Assembly: GCA_022885665.1 (NCBI GenBank)
Contig: JAGQDJ010000085.1
Location: 124,001 to 188,000 of the forward strand
DNA from: Triops longicaudatus
Taxonomy: Eukaryota > Arthropoda > Branchiopoda > Notostraca > Triopsidae
Reading direction: 5' to 3'
DNA length: 64,000 nucleotides
A program made the translations under genes and the position numbers. Below the pieces are notes generated by a model. The model saw only the letters and a list, made by a program, of their open reading frames with translations, searched no databases and was not told the origin of the DNA. Within the stretch, counting starts at the first letter, position 1. Each line of letters starts with the position of its first letter. Below, piece after piece: positions 35,501 to 49,400 of this stretch.

Positions 35501-38500
35501 GTTTTTGGGTTTCATTGACTTTTTATACGGAAGTTTGCTGTTTAATAAGCATTCTGAGGTTGTCTTATGAGCATACATAATCAAAGTTGATTCGTTATTT
35601 AATGGAATGCACGTGTATCGTAAAGATTATACTACTAGAATTACTGATCAAGTAATTGTTTCGCCTTGCTGTAAGCTTTGATCACAGCACAAGGTTGAAT
35701 TAAGATGCAAAACCTTACCATAATCGACATCCAGTGAAATATTTGTTTTGTATTATCTAACTAGAGGGATACATTGTGATATTTTGCGCAGTGCACCTAT
35801 GGCTTGGGGGTGGTAGGTATTTCATAATATTTTTTCCCGGCAGTAAACCTGATTTCGTCATAACGTATTACATGTTGTTTAATTTTTTGAGAATAAAAAC
35901 ATCGAGAAAATCAGGATATGTGTCTACAAATAATTACAGTTTAAATTATAAACGCTTGTCATTTGTAATTCACGATCCAGTATCAAGATTGCAACCTGTT
36001 GTTCTGATCCAAATAATTCTTCAGGACTGTCGGATCAGGACGTGTAGAGAATTTCATTGAAAAACTTATTGAGATTGAATTTGAAACAGTAAAAAAACAA
36101 GCTCTTTTTTTCTAATTAAGAAGATATTAGAAGCTTAACATAATATGTGAGCTCTACTGCATCTGATTTTCCAGCGTCTGTTTTTTTCGTATCACTTGCT
36201 ACTAAAGTACGAGTAATATTAATGGAAAATTATAATTGTCTGAGTAAAAAAAGTGTCATAAATATTACACTTGCCATTGTCAATGTTCGAGGCGCTGGTA
36301 CAAATTATGGAATCAGATGTTAATAACGGCAGGAAAGGCTTACATGGAGTTTTCCATTGCACAGTTTGTCTAGGCAACATTGCATTTGTGTATTCATTTC
36401 CTAATGAAGGAAAACGCATTCATTTAAAGTGCTCGTACCGCGAAAGAAAAAAGCGGAAAAATGACGGGCTTCATTTTAATGACCTGCGCTTACCAAAACC
36501 GTTATGGTAGTACTTGGCTAGCGAACTTCATTGCAACAAGCATTGCGGTAAACATGTGAGCATTTGTCTCTCAGTTGGGCGTCTCACACCTTCGTGGTCT
36601 TTTCTCACCAACGCCTAATCAAGGAGCACTGTAAAGCAGCTTCTTTTTCTTCAATGTAGCCTTCTTTTCATTCTGCCTTAACTTTTTCTCTTGTCTCTCT
36701 TTTGCTTAGCACTGCATTCCCTTTTCTTAGACCTCTTCGTCTTGTCTGCGACTGCTGCCTCCATGCAAACGAGCAGTATGAGTTACGACGGCGAACATAC
36801 GTTCGTGGAGATATAAATCATTGAGTTTAGGACCCACCGGTGGATTGAAATTGAATTCAAGATCCACAAAAACTAACGCAAAAAAGAATCTGCTATCCCT
36901 GGTCTACCCACACTACTTCATGAATTAATACTGGCCGAATTGATTACCCAAACAGGTTTGCTCCCCTCTTCAATTCCCAGGAAAGAAAACACTCTTACTC
37001 GTCAAAGAACACTCCAGTACAACACGTGCCCCCTTTCCTTCACTACCGATCGGTTTTCTACGGAGGCCGCCGAAAAATGGACCACTTAACACCGGGGGTT
37101 AAATCTGCCTACGATTGTTGGAAGCGTTTGGCTGCTCGCAATCTTGTCATCGGACCGTGCAGGCCTAAAAAATGGGGTGGAAATGGGTGAAAACCGAGCT
37201 GAACAGCGTTATCACGTTAGTGGTGCCCTGTCGCCTCTCTCTATTGCTCATCAACTCCCCCGAACATAATTTCTCATCTTCTCTGGTCTCAGGGCGCAAG
37301 CTAACATAAAAAAGAATGGTAACAGAAAAAAAGTTACGCCTCGCTTGCGGCCAAAAGACCCAAAGGGGATTCCGAGTTGAGTAATGAACTAAAACTTTAC
37401 GATTCCTCGTGTCTTCAAAAGCGTTATGGCTCTTTTTGTTCAGTAAAGTACCAAAACCGGAAGAGTTTTATATCAGAACTTTGTTTGTATCAAGTACAAT
37501 ATGTAAGTAGGTAAGCGCACACTGTACTACACCTATAACAACACTCTCGTTAGTCACTCCCAGCCATAAAAAGCAACACCTTATCCTTAAAAACAGACTT
37601 CCAAATTTTGTGGCGCTATGAACCCAGTGATCCAAACTTTTTTCATGTCCCTTTATAGCGTGCTTTCCCCCAAATTATAATAGCGAGATTGTGCACTTTT
37701 TGGATGGGCTCCTCCAAGCAACTAAATACATACCCAAGGAATTCTGGGCCCCCCTCTGGGGTCGTTCGCCTAACCGTGGTATATAGTCATATATCCGGAG
37801 CACACAGTAACCAATTTTGCCATAGCTTTTTAGAATGACAAGACGCTGACAGTGTACCATGCATCTCTCAGCAGTGCAAAAGTATTTGGCTTGCAAAAGG
37901 CAAGCTAAGGGTTCAAACAATAGGGTCGACGGATTTTGATTTCTGTCCGAAATTGGCACTTTTTAGCATTTCTGGGTGAATATATCAATGGGATGAGGAA
38001 AAGGAACCCTATTTTCAAGAGTGGCGGAAGGCAAACGTTCTAAAAACGCTTTTGGTTCCAACCTTCGCGGAGCCATAAAACTTCAGGACTTCTCACATGC
38101 TGCGTATGTGGACCAGCGAAAGTCCTGAAACTCCCACCATGACGTCCTTTAGCTTCTTTTCTTTTTTTATTTTCACCTTCTCATTCTTCCAAAACTCCTA
38201 GAAATGGGTGTTTGGGGCTTGTGGGGAGAATACAATTATAGAGATTCGAGGTCTGTCACTTCGGAATACTTCGCGGCTCTGTGAGATTCTTTCTTGCGTT
38301 TTCACCCTTGTCCTCAACTTTGTTCTTCCACGCTCTCCCTCGCCAAAGCACCGACGAAGGCACAATGGCGACGTAAATGCATATAATGACCAAGAAAGCT
38401 TTTCTTCTTTCAATATTGTGACTTTGCTCTTAGAAGAATGGGTCTACCTTCCGTTTCGGCTGTTTTGCTTTGGTTAGGCTGATTTATAGTAGGTTGGATG

Positions 38501-40586
38501 GGTCCAAAGCAGGTTTGGGCTTGTAAGGATGCCAACTGGTTAGGGATAAAGGTGGGTGAGGGTGGTTGGGGTAAGAGTGCATGTACCTTTTTGCTTTGGC
38601 AAACGAGGCTTCTTTTTTTCGAGGTTAGCAGTTTTAACCATCGTGGTCACCCCCAAAATACGCAGCCTCTGACTACTTGTCAACTGTCAACAAGCAACAC
38701 GCATCCATTTCGAACCCAAGCGACCTTTTTCTTCCCAATTTGCCGACAATGATTGCATAAGCCCATTCTCTTGCTTTTTGCCGTCAGGTCTTTTCTGTTC
38801 TGCTTGCTTGCATATCCGTGATGAATGGATGTAAGGTACTTCGAATTTGAGGACACATTCTTGAAGATTCTCACCTGTCAATACACATTTTCCATAGTTT
38901 CGGGAGCCTTTTGATTTACTTATATCCCCTAGAACAAACACCCTCCCGCTGAAGTTTGCTTTTTGGCCTTCAATATTTCCTTTAACTAAGACAAGTCAGC
39001 GTTTTTATTTCTAGGCCTCTCAAGACAAGACGAATTCGTTTATGGGTGACTTGTGACCGCCCCGAGTTCCAGGGTCAGCCCGGAAAACGTAACTGGAGGA
39101 GAGAGGGTTCTGGAGAGGGGCATCTCTAGTTCCATTCTCATCTCGTCTTAACCCCGTTTGCAAACTGATTTCTCTTGAACGATGAATACCCCTTCTTTTT
39201 CTTTATTCATGACTTTTAATTGGCCTGAGAGCTAACCCAAGTACAGCCTTTATATACATAAGATTGCCTCTCCCCTCTTGAACTCCCTCTATCCATACTA
39301 CACGTCCATATTTTGTATACCCAAGCTAGAATGATTCTTTACAAACCCTTTTCTACACTTTCATATTGCTCATTGAAATGTATAGCAGCAGAAGACTATC
39401 AACAATCTGCCCCTTCACTTAACAGATCCAAAGACTTGATTAGATACCCCTTTGCCTTTTACATGGGGAAACTATTATTCCGGTATACAATAAAATTTTT
39501 CAGAGGTAACGGGGCCCAGAAGAGAAAAAAATTGAAGGGCTCCAAAGGGGGTGTGAAACAACCCCCTATGCGGAAAAAGTGGACGAGAGTAATACTGGGG
39601 CTTGCAAGAGACACAGGATCTATCTACGAGGGGAGGAACTGGTCTTTTCAGAACGTGGAAGGTTTTTTGAAGCTGGAGAAGTAAGAAAACCTGGAAACCC
39701 AAATACGATGGACCCTTCATACCCTCCGCTTACGAACGTTTTCATTTACGATAGGCTTTCGGCAGAAAACGTGGCATTCAAACGGTGACAGAAACTTCAT
39801 TTACGATTGAGTTTCGGGGAAGCTGCGGCGAAATTTTTGCAGCAAAAAATGAAGTAAGCTTTGATTTCTCCATTCGTTTCTTCATTCTTTTATCGTTCTT
39901 GATTGATGTCTGGATACGCGAATCAGTCGAGGACTAAAGTGACACACTGAATTTGATAAATTTCCAAGTTCAAGAATTTCTAATGTTGTTGATATGGAGT
40001 AAACTCAGCCCTAGAAAAGAAGATAAAACTAAAAAGGAATAAATATCCGGTAGGAGAGGCACAGATTTAAATTATAGCAAGGCTTCTTAATGGAGGGTAA
40101 AAGTTGCCCAAAATTGGGTAAAAAATCTTATTGATTTGTTTAATCGAACTTGTATCTAGGAAAATCAGTTTTACAATTTCTTACAATTTAGATTTGAAAA
40201 GACCTTCAGTCTGAAAGAGCTAAGAGGCTAAAATATAATTATGTTTATCTTATGCTATAATTAGGAACTCTTACTTTTCATCGTTGTGAAGGTATTTCTT
40301 AAATTTTTTTGTTTCGTCACGCAGGTACGTTGTGTCATGGTATTTCTGACGGTCGATTTCGGATATTGGACAACAATTAAATGGAAAGCACTGGGCTATA
40401 GGATAGCGATATCGCAACTGAAACAGTGGTAACATTCTATGAAGTCTGTTTTCAACAATTGCCTGAATCATGACAAGTGTGTTCCATTTATTTATTATAA
40501 ATTTGGTGAAGCTTGTTACGGCCCTCCTGTCTATGCAGGGTCTAATTTTCGTGCTTAACAAGTCCTTTGTAAGGAATACCATAAAA

Positions 40587-40634
40587 GTTAATTATTGTAG
40601 TAACAATAAATGTTATTGTAGTTAATTATTGTAG
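40587..40634. repeat. 14-nt direct repeat GTTAATTATTGTAG
   Basis: Exact copies at 40587-40600 and 40621-40634, with related TTATTGTAG and its near-complement between them. Confidence 0.75.
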
Positions 40635-40979
40635 AAATACAAGAATGCAATACTCCTCACAAAAAAAATGTTGAAAGGAAATGCTTAGTATGTGTGCCAG
40701 ATAATTTCAGGAGTTGAGGCTCTGTTACAAACTATGGAAATTACATGTAAAAATGTAACAGTTTTCTATGCCTCTGCTAGCGATATTATTGGATAAACGA
40801 TCAGCTGGTTCGGAACAGACCGTCATTGTAATTCGAGGGTCAACTGAACAAGCGGGGAACTAGCCAAAAAGTGAGGCGGGTTGAAACTCTTCCCCACCCC
40901 GTCTAAAAGCCCATCCGTGGCGCCTTACAGTGGAGGCTACTCTGTGTGATAGTTGATGCCCTCACTCCCATGTAGGCAG

Positions 40980-41597
40980 ACTATTCGCCTTCCTGCTGTT
41001 CTGGGAAGCTTGACGTTCAAGTTCAGTTTAGTTCAGTGCTGTTTCTACCCATGCCGCTTTTAGTTTCTTGGGCCGCGATTTTCCCCAACTCCGGACTGGA
41101 TGGACTTACAGTTTCAGTTCATCCCTGAGTTTTCCTGTGCATCCTTTCCTCTTCTTCTTCCCGCCACAACCCCCTAAAACTGGCTCGGCCCGCGAAACAG
41201 CTCGTCAGTCAAGCTAAACGTCCTCCGGTAGTGGAGCTGTCGAGTTGTGTCCGTGTGGTGTGGTTCTGTCTGGGATTTTTGATAATGAGGATCGTGCTTG
41301 TGTGTCCGCTTCATATGCTTCATTAAATTGGAATTACGGTACACTACCCCTTCTAGGAATCACCCAAAGACGGATATCAGCTTTGCTCTGTAAATACCTT
41401 TTGTCCATGTGTTGAATGTGTACTTTCGACTCAGGGAGCCTAATATGATACCCCGGCATATTATAAAACCATATCAGTGTGCTTGAGTGTTCTTTTTTAA
41501 TAAATGTGACCGAACGTAAACCCAACAGGATTTTATTTCAAAGACTCCAGTAGCGGTGGGAAAATAATCACGTGGATTGACTAAACAGGCGAAGAAG
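40980..41597 (+). promoter_or_regulatory. Possible promoter and untranslated first exon
   Basis: A GC-richer island in AT-rich surroundings. It has two initiator-like TTCAGT motifs (41022 and 41032) and a consensus splice donor AAG-GTAAGA at 41597-41602. No ATG frame in it looks coding. It could be the 5' UTR exon of the gene whose first coding exon is at 54164-54427, about 12.6 kb downstream, or an unrelated non-coding transcript. Confidence 0.25.
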
Positions 41598-43246
41598 GTA
41601 AGATTTTTTTTTGTTGGAAAAAAAGACAAAAATGCTGGCTTGTTCTTTTCTTACCCCAAGAAAGGTTTTTCCTATAAGCTGTGGTAGCCTTATAACAAAT
41701 TGTTGTGCCCTTCGTTTACATACGATAACATCTGTTGCTCTCTCTGTCTTCGCCTTACGCCTCCCTTCTTCTCTTTTTCTCCCTTTTTCTTCTTGAATTT
41801 TGTGGCTTTAAGAAAACCGAGTCATTTTTGGAAGAAGAACCAGAACTCGGGAAGCAAATTTTTCGAGCCGTAGGTGTGCATTATACCTTCACTAACGTCC
41901 TCGTGTATTGACCTCATAAGATGTATAATTTGCACTCCCAAGTTTGAAAAAGGGGCTTAAAGGGATGTATAGGGCGATGTAAAGAAGGCGTTAAAAAGCC
42001 CCTGAAGAAAAACTAGGTGGTGTAGTGGATATTCCAGACTTGGACCCCTTTTTAAATGCCACGAGCTACGTTATCCATTTCATCCATTCTCACCCACTTC
42101 ATTTTACCCACGTGAAAACTTGTCTCGCCAGTGTACAAACTATAAACCTAAAATAGTGATTGTGATTGATTATCCATCAATTGAGAAATAGGGCTAAATT
42201 GAAATTTTGAATACCGAGCCAAATTCAAACGAGTTTTTAACATTCCTCGGTCTCCAAGGAACTTCATGAAGATTAGGCCCCGTTTTAGAGGCTTTGTTTT
42301 CTGAACAGTGCAGACAAAAATGATAATTACTGACCGTTTAACTTGGAAATTCCTTTCGTGCAAAAACGGCGAAAATAGACATTTGGCCTCATAATTTTCG
42401 CTGTAAACATGCAAAAACAGTCATGAATTATGGTAATCACAGATAAACACTTGCTAGTGAGCTCTAGTGCTTCCCAATCCTTTGATGATAGAAATTTGCC
42501 TAAATTAGCGAATAAGCGTTTGCGTTTATTTGCGAACATCTGGACACAGAATCAGCATTGCCTTAATTGAATGCAGTTTAAAAATATGTACGTAAATAGA
42601 GCGTGTGAATCCGATAAATAATGAGTAATCGAACTGGATAAGTAGTACTGGATAAATTTACTAAACACGAAGAGATTTGCCAATTACTCAATGAAATCAC
42701 GAAATACAATAACTATTAAAATGACAATACGAGAAGTTAGGAGTAAATAAACGTAACTTATATGCACACAAAGCCGAATAGTGCAAAAAATAGAAAACAT
42801 CACAATAAAATAAATTAGAAAATAGTAATTTGGGGAAAAACACAGGAGGAAGTCCGAAATAGCATAGCCTTTTCTTTCAGTGTTAAAGAAACTTGGATCC
42901 ATGATTCATTACGTATGCTTCTTTCTGCAAATTTCAAACACTTAGTACTTTTCGTATTTTCGGGACGCAGTTATCGGTTATCGTCTAAATACTTTCGATA
43001 TTGACAAGATTAGGCCAGCTACGCCTTCCGAGTTTCGTTTGTGGGTTTTAGATTGTATGGATCGACTTCTAAATCCCTTCAATGCCCCTGTCTGCCTTCT
43101 TTTGCACAAGCAAACAAACTTGCCATGGCCTGACACATAAGTTCCTGTTAGTGTTTAAAGTGCTTTTATCATGGCACTTTGTCACAAACGGTTTGCATGT
43201 CAAGGTAACTTAGGCCGTTGGTGAGTGGTTCAACATTTTCCACCCC

Positions 43247-43263
43247 CGTATATATATATATAT
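43247..43263. repeat. TA dinucleotide repeat
   Basis: A short run of alternating TA within otherwise C-rich flanks. Confidence 0.8.
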
Positions 43264-44111
43264 TTCCCCTCATCCCCATCACCCCCTGACGGCCTAACGT
43301 ATATACTGTGAACCCACCTTGTTTAGACTAAGGGGTTTTAGCCATATGCAAGGGTAAGACAACCATAAACAAGGCCCTTTAAGCCCCTACGTCCTTAGCG
43401 CAAATGCAGGAAAGAATTTTACGCAGAAATAGAGATGATTACAAAGCCTATGAGCTACGCGTAAGCTTACTGGGACTTATTCAAAATCCGTCTGTTAGAG
43501 TTGCAGCTTAATGGAACCAGGAGCTGTTTTTCCAACGACACCATGGCCTCTTAACCAAAGACTCTTCTCATATATCGCTTATCAGGCGATTTTCGCTGAT
43601 TGTGCGGTTGCAAAGCTTTAGAACGAACGTTTCTGCGGTATGCAAGCATACGCACGCACTTCCGTACCTGGAATTGCTATCCAGCAATTTCAGTGCCAAC
43701 ATCGCATTCCACGGTGGTCCTTCTAGAGCTCCGTAAACCCCAGAACAGTCAAAAGCCATTATTCTCAGCCACCCAACTCGGTTAATGATTTGTCATTCCA
43801 AGCCTGCAAGTTACTTGTTAGATTTACTGCATTACTTTCAATCTGACTAACTAGAGTGGAATTCTGAACACGAGATTTCTTTCACTTAGGGTAAGTTTAA
43901 CTGTTAGTGTTGTTCAGTCAGATTCGGGCATTTCACACGTGATATCCATAATTGACGTAAGTTTCGTTCACAATAATTGAAAAAAAAAATAAATAAAACA
44001 GCATGATCAATTAAGAGCAGAACTTTTGGGAAACTGCACTTAAGATTAACATTAAAACAAAGGAAGTTCCTTGTAGTGTGAAAACACACAAGAACCTGAC
44101 TTGTTCACCGA

Positions 44112-44127
44112 TTTTTTTTTTTTTTTT
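44112..44127. repeat. T16 homopolymer
   Basis: Sixteen consecutive T. Confidence 0.9.
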
Positions 44128-45421
44128 ACTGAATCTCATTCCGGACTCTGATACAAGTAATCTGAATGATCATATGAAAGAGGTGTGCAAACCACACAAC
44201 GTAATCTGTGGCACATTAGTATGTCATAAGTGTGAACAGTAAGATAAGACGATAAAATGATTAAACAAAGAAATCCGACATTAGACCACGTCACAGAAGA
44301 CTGGCGTGATTACTGCTTGCTGCTATCGTGTTTTGTTTTTTGTTTTTCTGTGGCTATATACACGATTCCTTACATTACGCCCAGGAAATCATCGTGGCTT
44401 AATAGTCTTGACTGCTGAATTTCATTTCACACACAATGTGTTTTTCTGTAAGTAAATATTTTTCGTGTTTCTGCTTGCTTAGTCATATAGGACGTAAACG
44501 CTTCACGAATGAAAGCATCGAGGGAAACTTCATGAAAACGTTTCGTAGTCGAAAAAAATAAGGTATTTCTGGACAAGGGGAATGATTGCTCTTCTGCTTA
44601 TTATAATGTCATGCTTCATGTTTTGACCCACGGGAAAAGGCACAGAAAAAAAAGGATTCCACTTTTAACGTTCGGACGGGTTATGAATGGCCCAGTGGCA
44701 CGAAATGGCAGAACAAACTGTAGTGGTCCCGTAGATTTCTATCTCGCACAAGGTGGAAACTGTTAACGAGGGAGACATTAACTCCACAGGCCTGCGTTTT
44801 TACGAATCTGCAAGAAAAGGAGTGTTTAACTGGCCAGGCCTAAAAAAGCAAGCCTGGAAATAAAAAAAAGAGGCCTGGGTAGTAAAAACGAGACAGCCGG
44901 ATTCCTAAAAAATCTGACTAATTTGAAAAAAGGTAATCTCAGCCCATTTACAAACTTTATCCAACGCCCTGCTCTAGCATCTGGATCTAGTCACACGTCC
45001 AAAAATTTCCACCCTTCTTCGACCAAGATGCTTTTAGCGTATCAATAAAAGCAGACAGGGAATATTTTCCCCCAAAAAATGTCGGCCAACGGAGAATGCA
45101 GCCTATCAAACCTTCATAACACGAACAGAGAAAGCGAAAGAAAAAAATCGGAGCGCCCACGCTCCGTGCTTTCTGAAACAGGATTTTGATCCATCGTGAG
45201 AAGCTGGCAGCAGAAATTTCATTTCGGTACCGGAACTGCTGGTAGTTAATACGTTAAGTTGTTAGTTCAAGTAAAAGGCTCGCGAGAACTTTTAGCTACG
45301 AAAGTTGGTCATGTGTGTCCTTTATTTTTTATTTTTTTTTAATTCTCAAATAATTGGAATTAATTTCTCACTATTGCGTATTTCTCTCGTTTAGTTGTTA
45401 GTATGGCGGTATATTGCTTTA

Positions 45422-45609
45422 CTGTAGTAGAGTCTCGTTATAATGAACCTCTAGGGAGCAGAAAAGCTGTCCGGTGTAGACGAAATTCGTTATATCAGAC
45501 TTTTCCTCGCTATTTACATAATTTGACTTGTCATACTTCAGTTCATCTTGAAATCCGTTTACCGTAGCCGGCAGTTCGTTAAAAAAGGGTTTGTTATAAC
45601 GAGAGTTGA
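45422..45609 (+). mobile_element. Short inverted-repeat element, best-preserved copy
   Basis: The left end CTGTAGTAGAGTCTCGTTATAA and the right end GTTATAACGAGAGTT form an imperfect terminal inverted repeat of about 15 bp. It is 188 bp long with no coding capacity, and three other stretches in the window are related to it. Its ends resemble those of pogo/Tigger-type DNA transposons, so a TA target duplication is expected; this was not verified. Confidence 0.65.
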
Positions 45610-46437
45610 TTATGTTTCATTTTCTTTGAACGTACCTTTATCTTTTTTCTGATCGCTTTTTTAATTATTTGTTACACAAGTATTTTTCATGATTGAATAA
45701 CTCTTTCCGTTATAACTTTGGAAATTGCACTATACACTATCCAACTATCGCGTATTGTATTACTAAAATCGCTGTATTAGTCTTACTATATTTTTGTCGC
45801 GGTTCCATCGTTGATTTATTTTTCATTATTGGAGCGATCTAAATCAGAATAAGAATGGCCTCGAAGTGCAAATGGTGTTTCGGGTTTCCTTTGTGCAGCA
45901 TATTTGCTTCCCGTTCGATAAACACAATCTCGGGTTTTATCGAGATGAAAGAGTTGTACTGTATTCCTTCAACAAAGCAGATGCGAAAAGTGCAAGTGTT
46001 GCAAAAACGACAGAACCAATTGCGAACATGCCTGTATACTCTTGTTCGAGTACTTGTTATAAAATCTAGCACCTGCTTACATTTTGCATAATGGACTGCC
46101 GTTTTCCATACCGTTAGCTACTTTCGGCCTACTGCACACATATGCAATAAATGTATTAATATATCGGGTGGGGAAAATGGACCTTCATAAATATACAAAA
46201 GCAAAGCAGGAAGCTAATGCTTGTTCCTTCGCTTGGGCCTGTTGACAAGGCTCTTTTTCGTCCCCTTCTATGTACCCTCCCTTCCACGGAGTCCATCGTG
46301 TTTTCTTTTGTGTGTGCCGAAAGCGACAATCTGCCGGTTGTGTGCTATAAAAATCACTAATTTCTTTGCAGAGGGTCGTAAAAGACGGCCTGGCAGTCAA
46401 GAACAACAAAAAAAGCTAGTTTGAACCATAGAGTCAA

Positions 46438-46462
46438 TTTTTTTTTTTTTTTTTTTTTTTTT
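46438..46462. repeat. T25 homopolymer
   Basis: Twenty-five consecutive T. It may be a retroposed poly(A) tail read on the other strand, but no retroelement body is recognisable beside it. Confidence 0.9.
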
Positions 46463-49400
46463 CATTTTACCCGCAAGCCAGAATGATTAGCACCTCATCG
46501 TTCCTTTGGGGTGACAATTTAACCATTAGGCAACTAACTTTATTGTTCCTCACTTGGGCTTTTCCGTTCGTGTCATTATTCAATCGGAAGTTTCTATGAC
46601 AGATGGGCTTCCACATGCATCCTATATAGCAAGCCCCTCTTTCGACTCAGCAATGCATTCAAGTGGATCCCACTTGTGAACCCTTATAGAACTACTCAAG
46701 GCCTACTCTCAATAACAGCGACGCTCACTACGTTGTAAGTTGACGTCATGCGGGATTTCAGTCGGGGGACGCACCCGGAGAAACAATACATCCCTCTTTC
46801 GCCCCAATTCGCCCTCTTCAGCCCTCCCAAATCAGCATAATGAGGCTACTTTCGGGATCACTAAGCGACGTTTGCTGTCGAATCGAACAAAAGATATCAC
46901 TGAAGGTTTGAATCCCCAATTAGGTGCACGCAACAACTCAGAGACTTTAAAGCACCGCAATTCCCAGCCTCCCAAAAGTCAATTCCGCACCCCCTGTGAA
47001 GGAGATTTTTACCTTGATCGATGATTTCGCACCCCCTGCTAGCACCCACGAGGTGGGATTTTTGTCAAGAGTTAGTTAAACGTGAATTCTCGTAATAAAT
47101 GGCTAAGAAAAAGATTAAAGAATATAGAGGGAGTCTGGTCAGTTGTGCTCAATGGATGTCCTAGTGCATCTCGGCCAGATTTTTCCCCCGAACCAGCTGT
47201 GATCTTTGTAACAGACCGTGAATGCAGTTGCCCCCTGATTTACCCCCTGCACAATACTTAGAAAAGGTAATCAAGCATAGCGAGTCTCGCTAGGTGGACT
47301 AATATTTCTGTCAAAGCCAGCTATTTCTCCCTTTTTCCTAACAGTGATAAACATGGAGGAAAAGAATGAATGAATGAAAGGCGGACCCTTGGTAAAGGAA
47401 AAAAAGGAGTGACAAACGCTGATATACATTCCCGTGTTAAAGACATGTTTAGCTCCAAAGGGTGACATATAGGTTATTGTTGGGCGGAAAGGGAGTTAAG
47501 GTTTCAACAGCTGTGGAGAAAGAACTGGGATAAAGATTTTTTTTTTTGCTTGCTTCACCCTCTACTTTGTTTTTAGCCTTGTTAGTGCGAGGAATGTTCT
47601 GTTGGAGCAGTTTGACTTCTGTCTTTTCCTCACCCCGCGCTTGGTCTCAATTTTTCTTCGAAGAAGAAAGGGGAAAAAAATGCAAACTGGTACTACGCAC
47701 GTGCTCCTTTCCTAGAGAAACAACTTTGGCGACTAGGAACCGAAATTAGTCCCCTAGAATGAATATTACAACCCTTAACTGTGCTTACGCGCCATCAAAG
47801 CTTATTGGCTTGTGATGGACGTCAATTGTGGGCAATCCACCGTGAGACTGAAGGGCTTTTTGAGCTGATTACGTGAGGCTTTATTATGTTGCGTTACTGT
47901 AGGCCTGTCGTGAATTATTTGTCCTAGTAAAGAGAATTCGGCAGGTGTATGAAAATGTGACAGGGTGTAATTGAATATCAAATTAACATATGCTTGTTAA
48001 GAATGAAGTGACAACAACTAATACCTCACGTGTAAATGCATGTAAATGTATGTAGAAAACTCGAGTGTAAACGTTTGTATGAAGGCTGGCTTAAATGTAT
48101 GATATGTAAATGAGTGAACTACGTATAAATGATTGAGTGGATGACCGTCGATTGATGTAAAGAGCGATCATGAATATAAGCTCTCGCAATTTAACACACA
48201 CAGAACTATAAGGCAACGAGGAAAGCTCACGTCGGAAGACGCAATAAAAGAATTGTAAGCTTCACTTTATTAGAAAAGATTTATTAGGATTCCTGTGTTG
48301 ACAAGGCTACATTTCTTCAAAAGCTGCTCAGTTCCTTTTTGCTTTCATAGGTTTTATTTCTTTTTGTCAGCAGCTCAAAGCAAAATAGTTCACACTTTTA
48401 TACGTCATATGTTGGCCATATGTTCTCGTGTAGTTGGTGTGAATAGAATTCTATATCCCGCTACCGCCGTGACATTCAATTTCAAAAACTTTCTCACGTC
48501 TTTTCCTTGGAACGCATATAAGTCAGTTTATTCTAAGGCAAGACAGACATGAAGAGTGTGTAATACGCAGTACTTAATTCATTATTTCTAAAATATTTAT
48601 TTGACACTAATAAGGCGCCTTCTGTTGTCACTAAACCAAGTTTGGCACTCAAAAGCACATCTTAAATGGCGGATTTGCCGAGCTGTCGTGTTCAGCGTGT
48701 TTCAAAGCAGTTGTCTGTTTTCTTGTAGCATTCGTCGTGTATATGTGCGAGTGTGTGTCCAGTCAGATAAGCGGGACGACACGAAACGTGTCCAAGAGGG
48801 AATTTTCGTGTTACAAAAAAAGCCAAAAATTCCTTTAAATACTTCTGTCTTTTATTTGCTGACCGTCTTGCAATCACTATAAATGTCCACCAGGCTTGTC
48901 ACTTAGCCAAAGCCCAAAAGGGCATTAAAATGCGTTGTGCCTGTTGGGACTCGTGGGTGGTCCTTTGCGATTCCTTTACCTCGCGATACTTTTTGCCCCA
49001 GCACATGATCCTTCTCGTGTGTTCTGTAACAAGAAGAACTTGCAGGTCATCCTTTTCAAACTTGTACCCGGACTTCCATTTATAAGTGGTCACCTAGAAA
49101 AAATGAAAAAAGAAAATCAGATTTAAGGGGGATGTGGACGTAAAAAACTTGACAGACCATCACCCTATCCAGTGTATCTCACAAAAAAAGTAGAAAACAA
49201 AACAAACACAGAACCATTGAACCTCCCAAGCTTTAACACATCATATCCTTTTAGCAAGCTTTGAACCATATCCCCAAGCCCACCAAAAAGCGTAAATATA
49301 AAGGGTAAGCAAACACGCCAAAAATGTGTAAAAAGAAGTAAAATGTGATAATTAAAACCAAGAATTTATAAGTACGTAAAACAGTGTTACGACGAAAATG

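Noticed and set aside
39331..39684. 118-codon ATG frame in the gene-poor region
   Set aside because: Basic, low-complexity-like peptide with no domain and overlapping frames on both strands.
46438..46462. T25 run as the tail of a LINE or SINE insertion
   Set aside because: No reverse-transcriptase frame, tRNA-like promoter or target-site duplication could be seen next to it.
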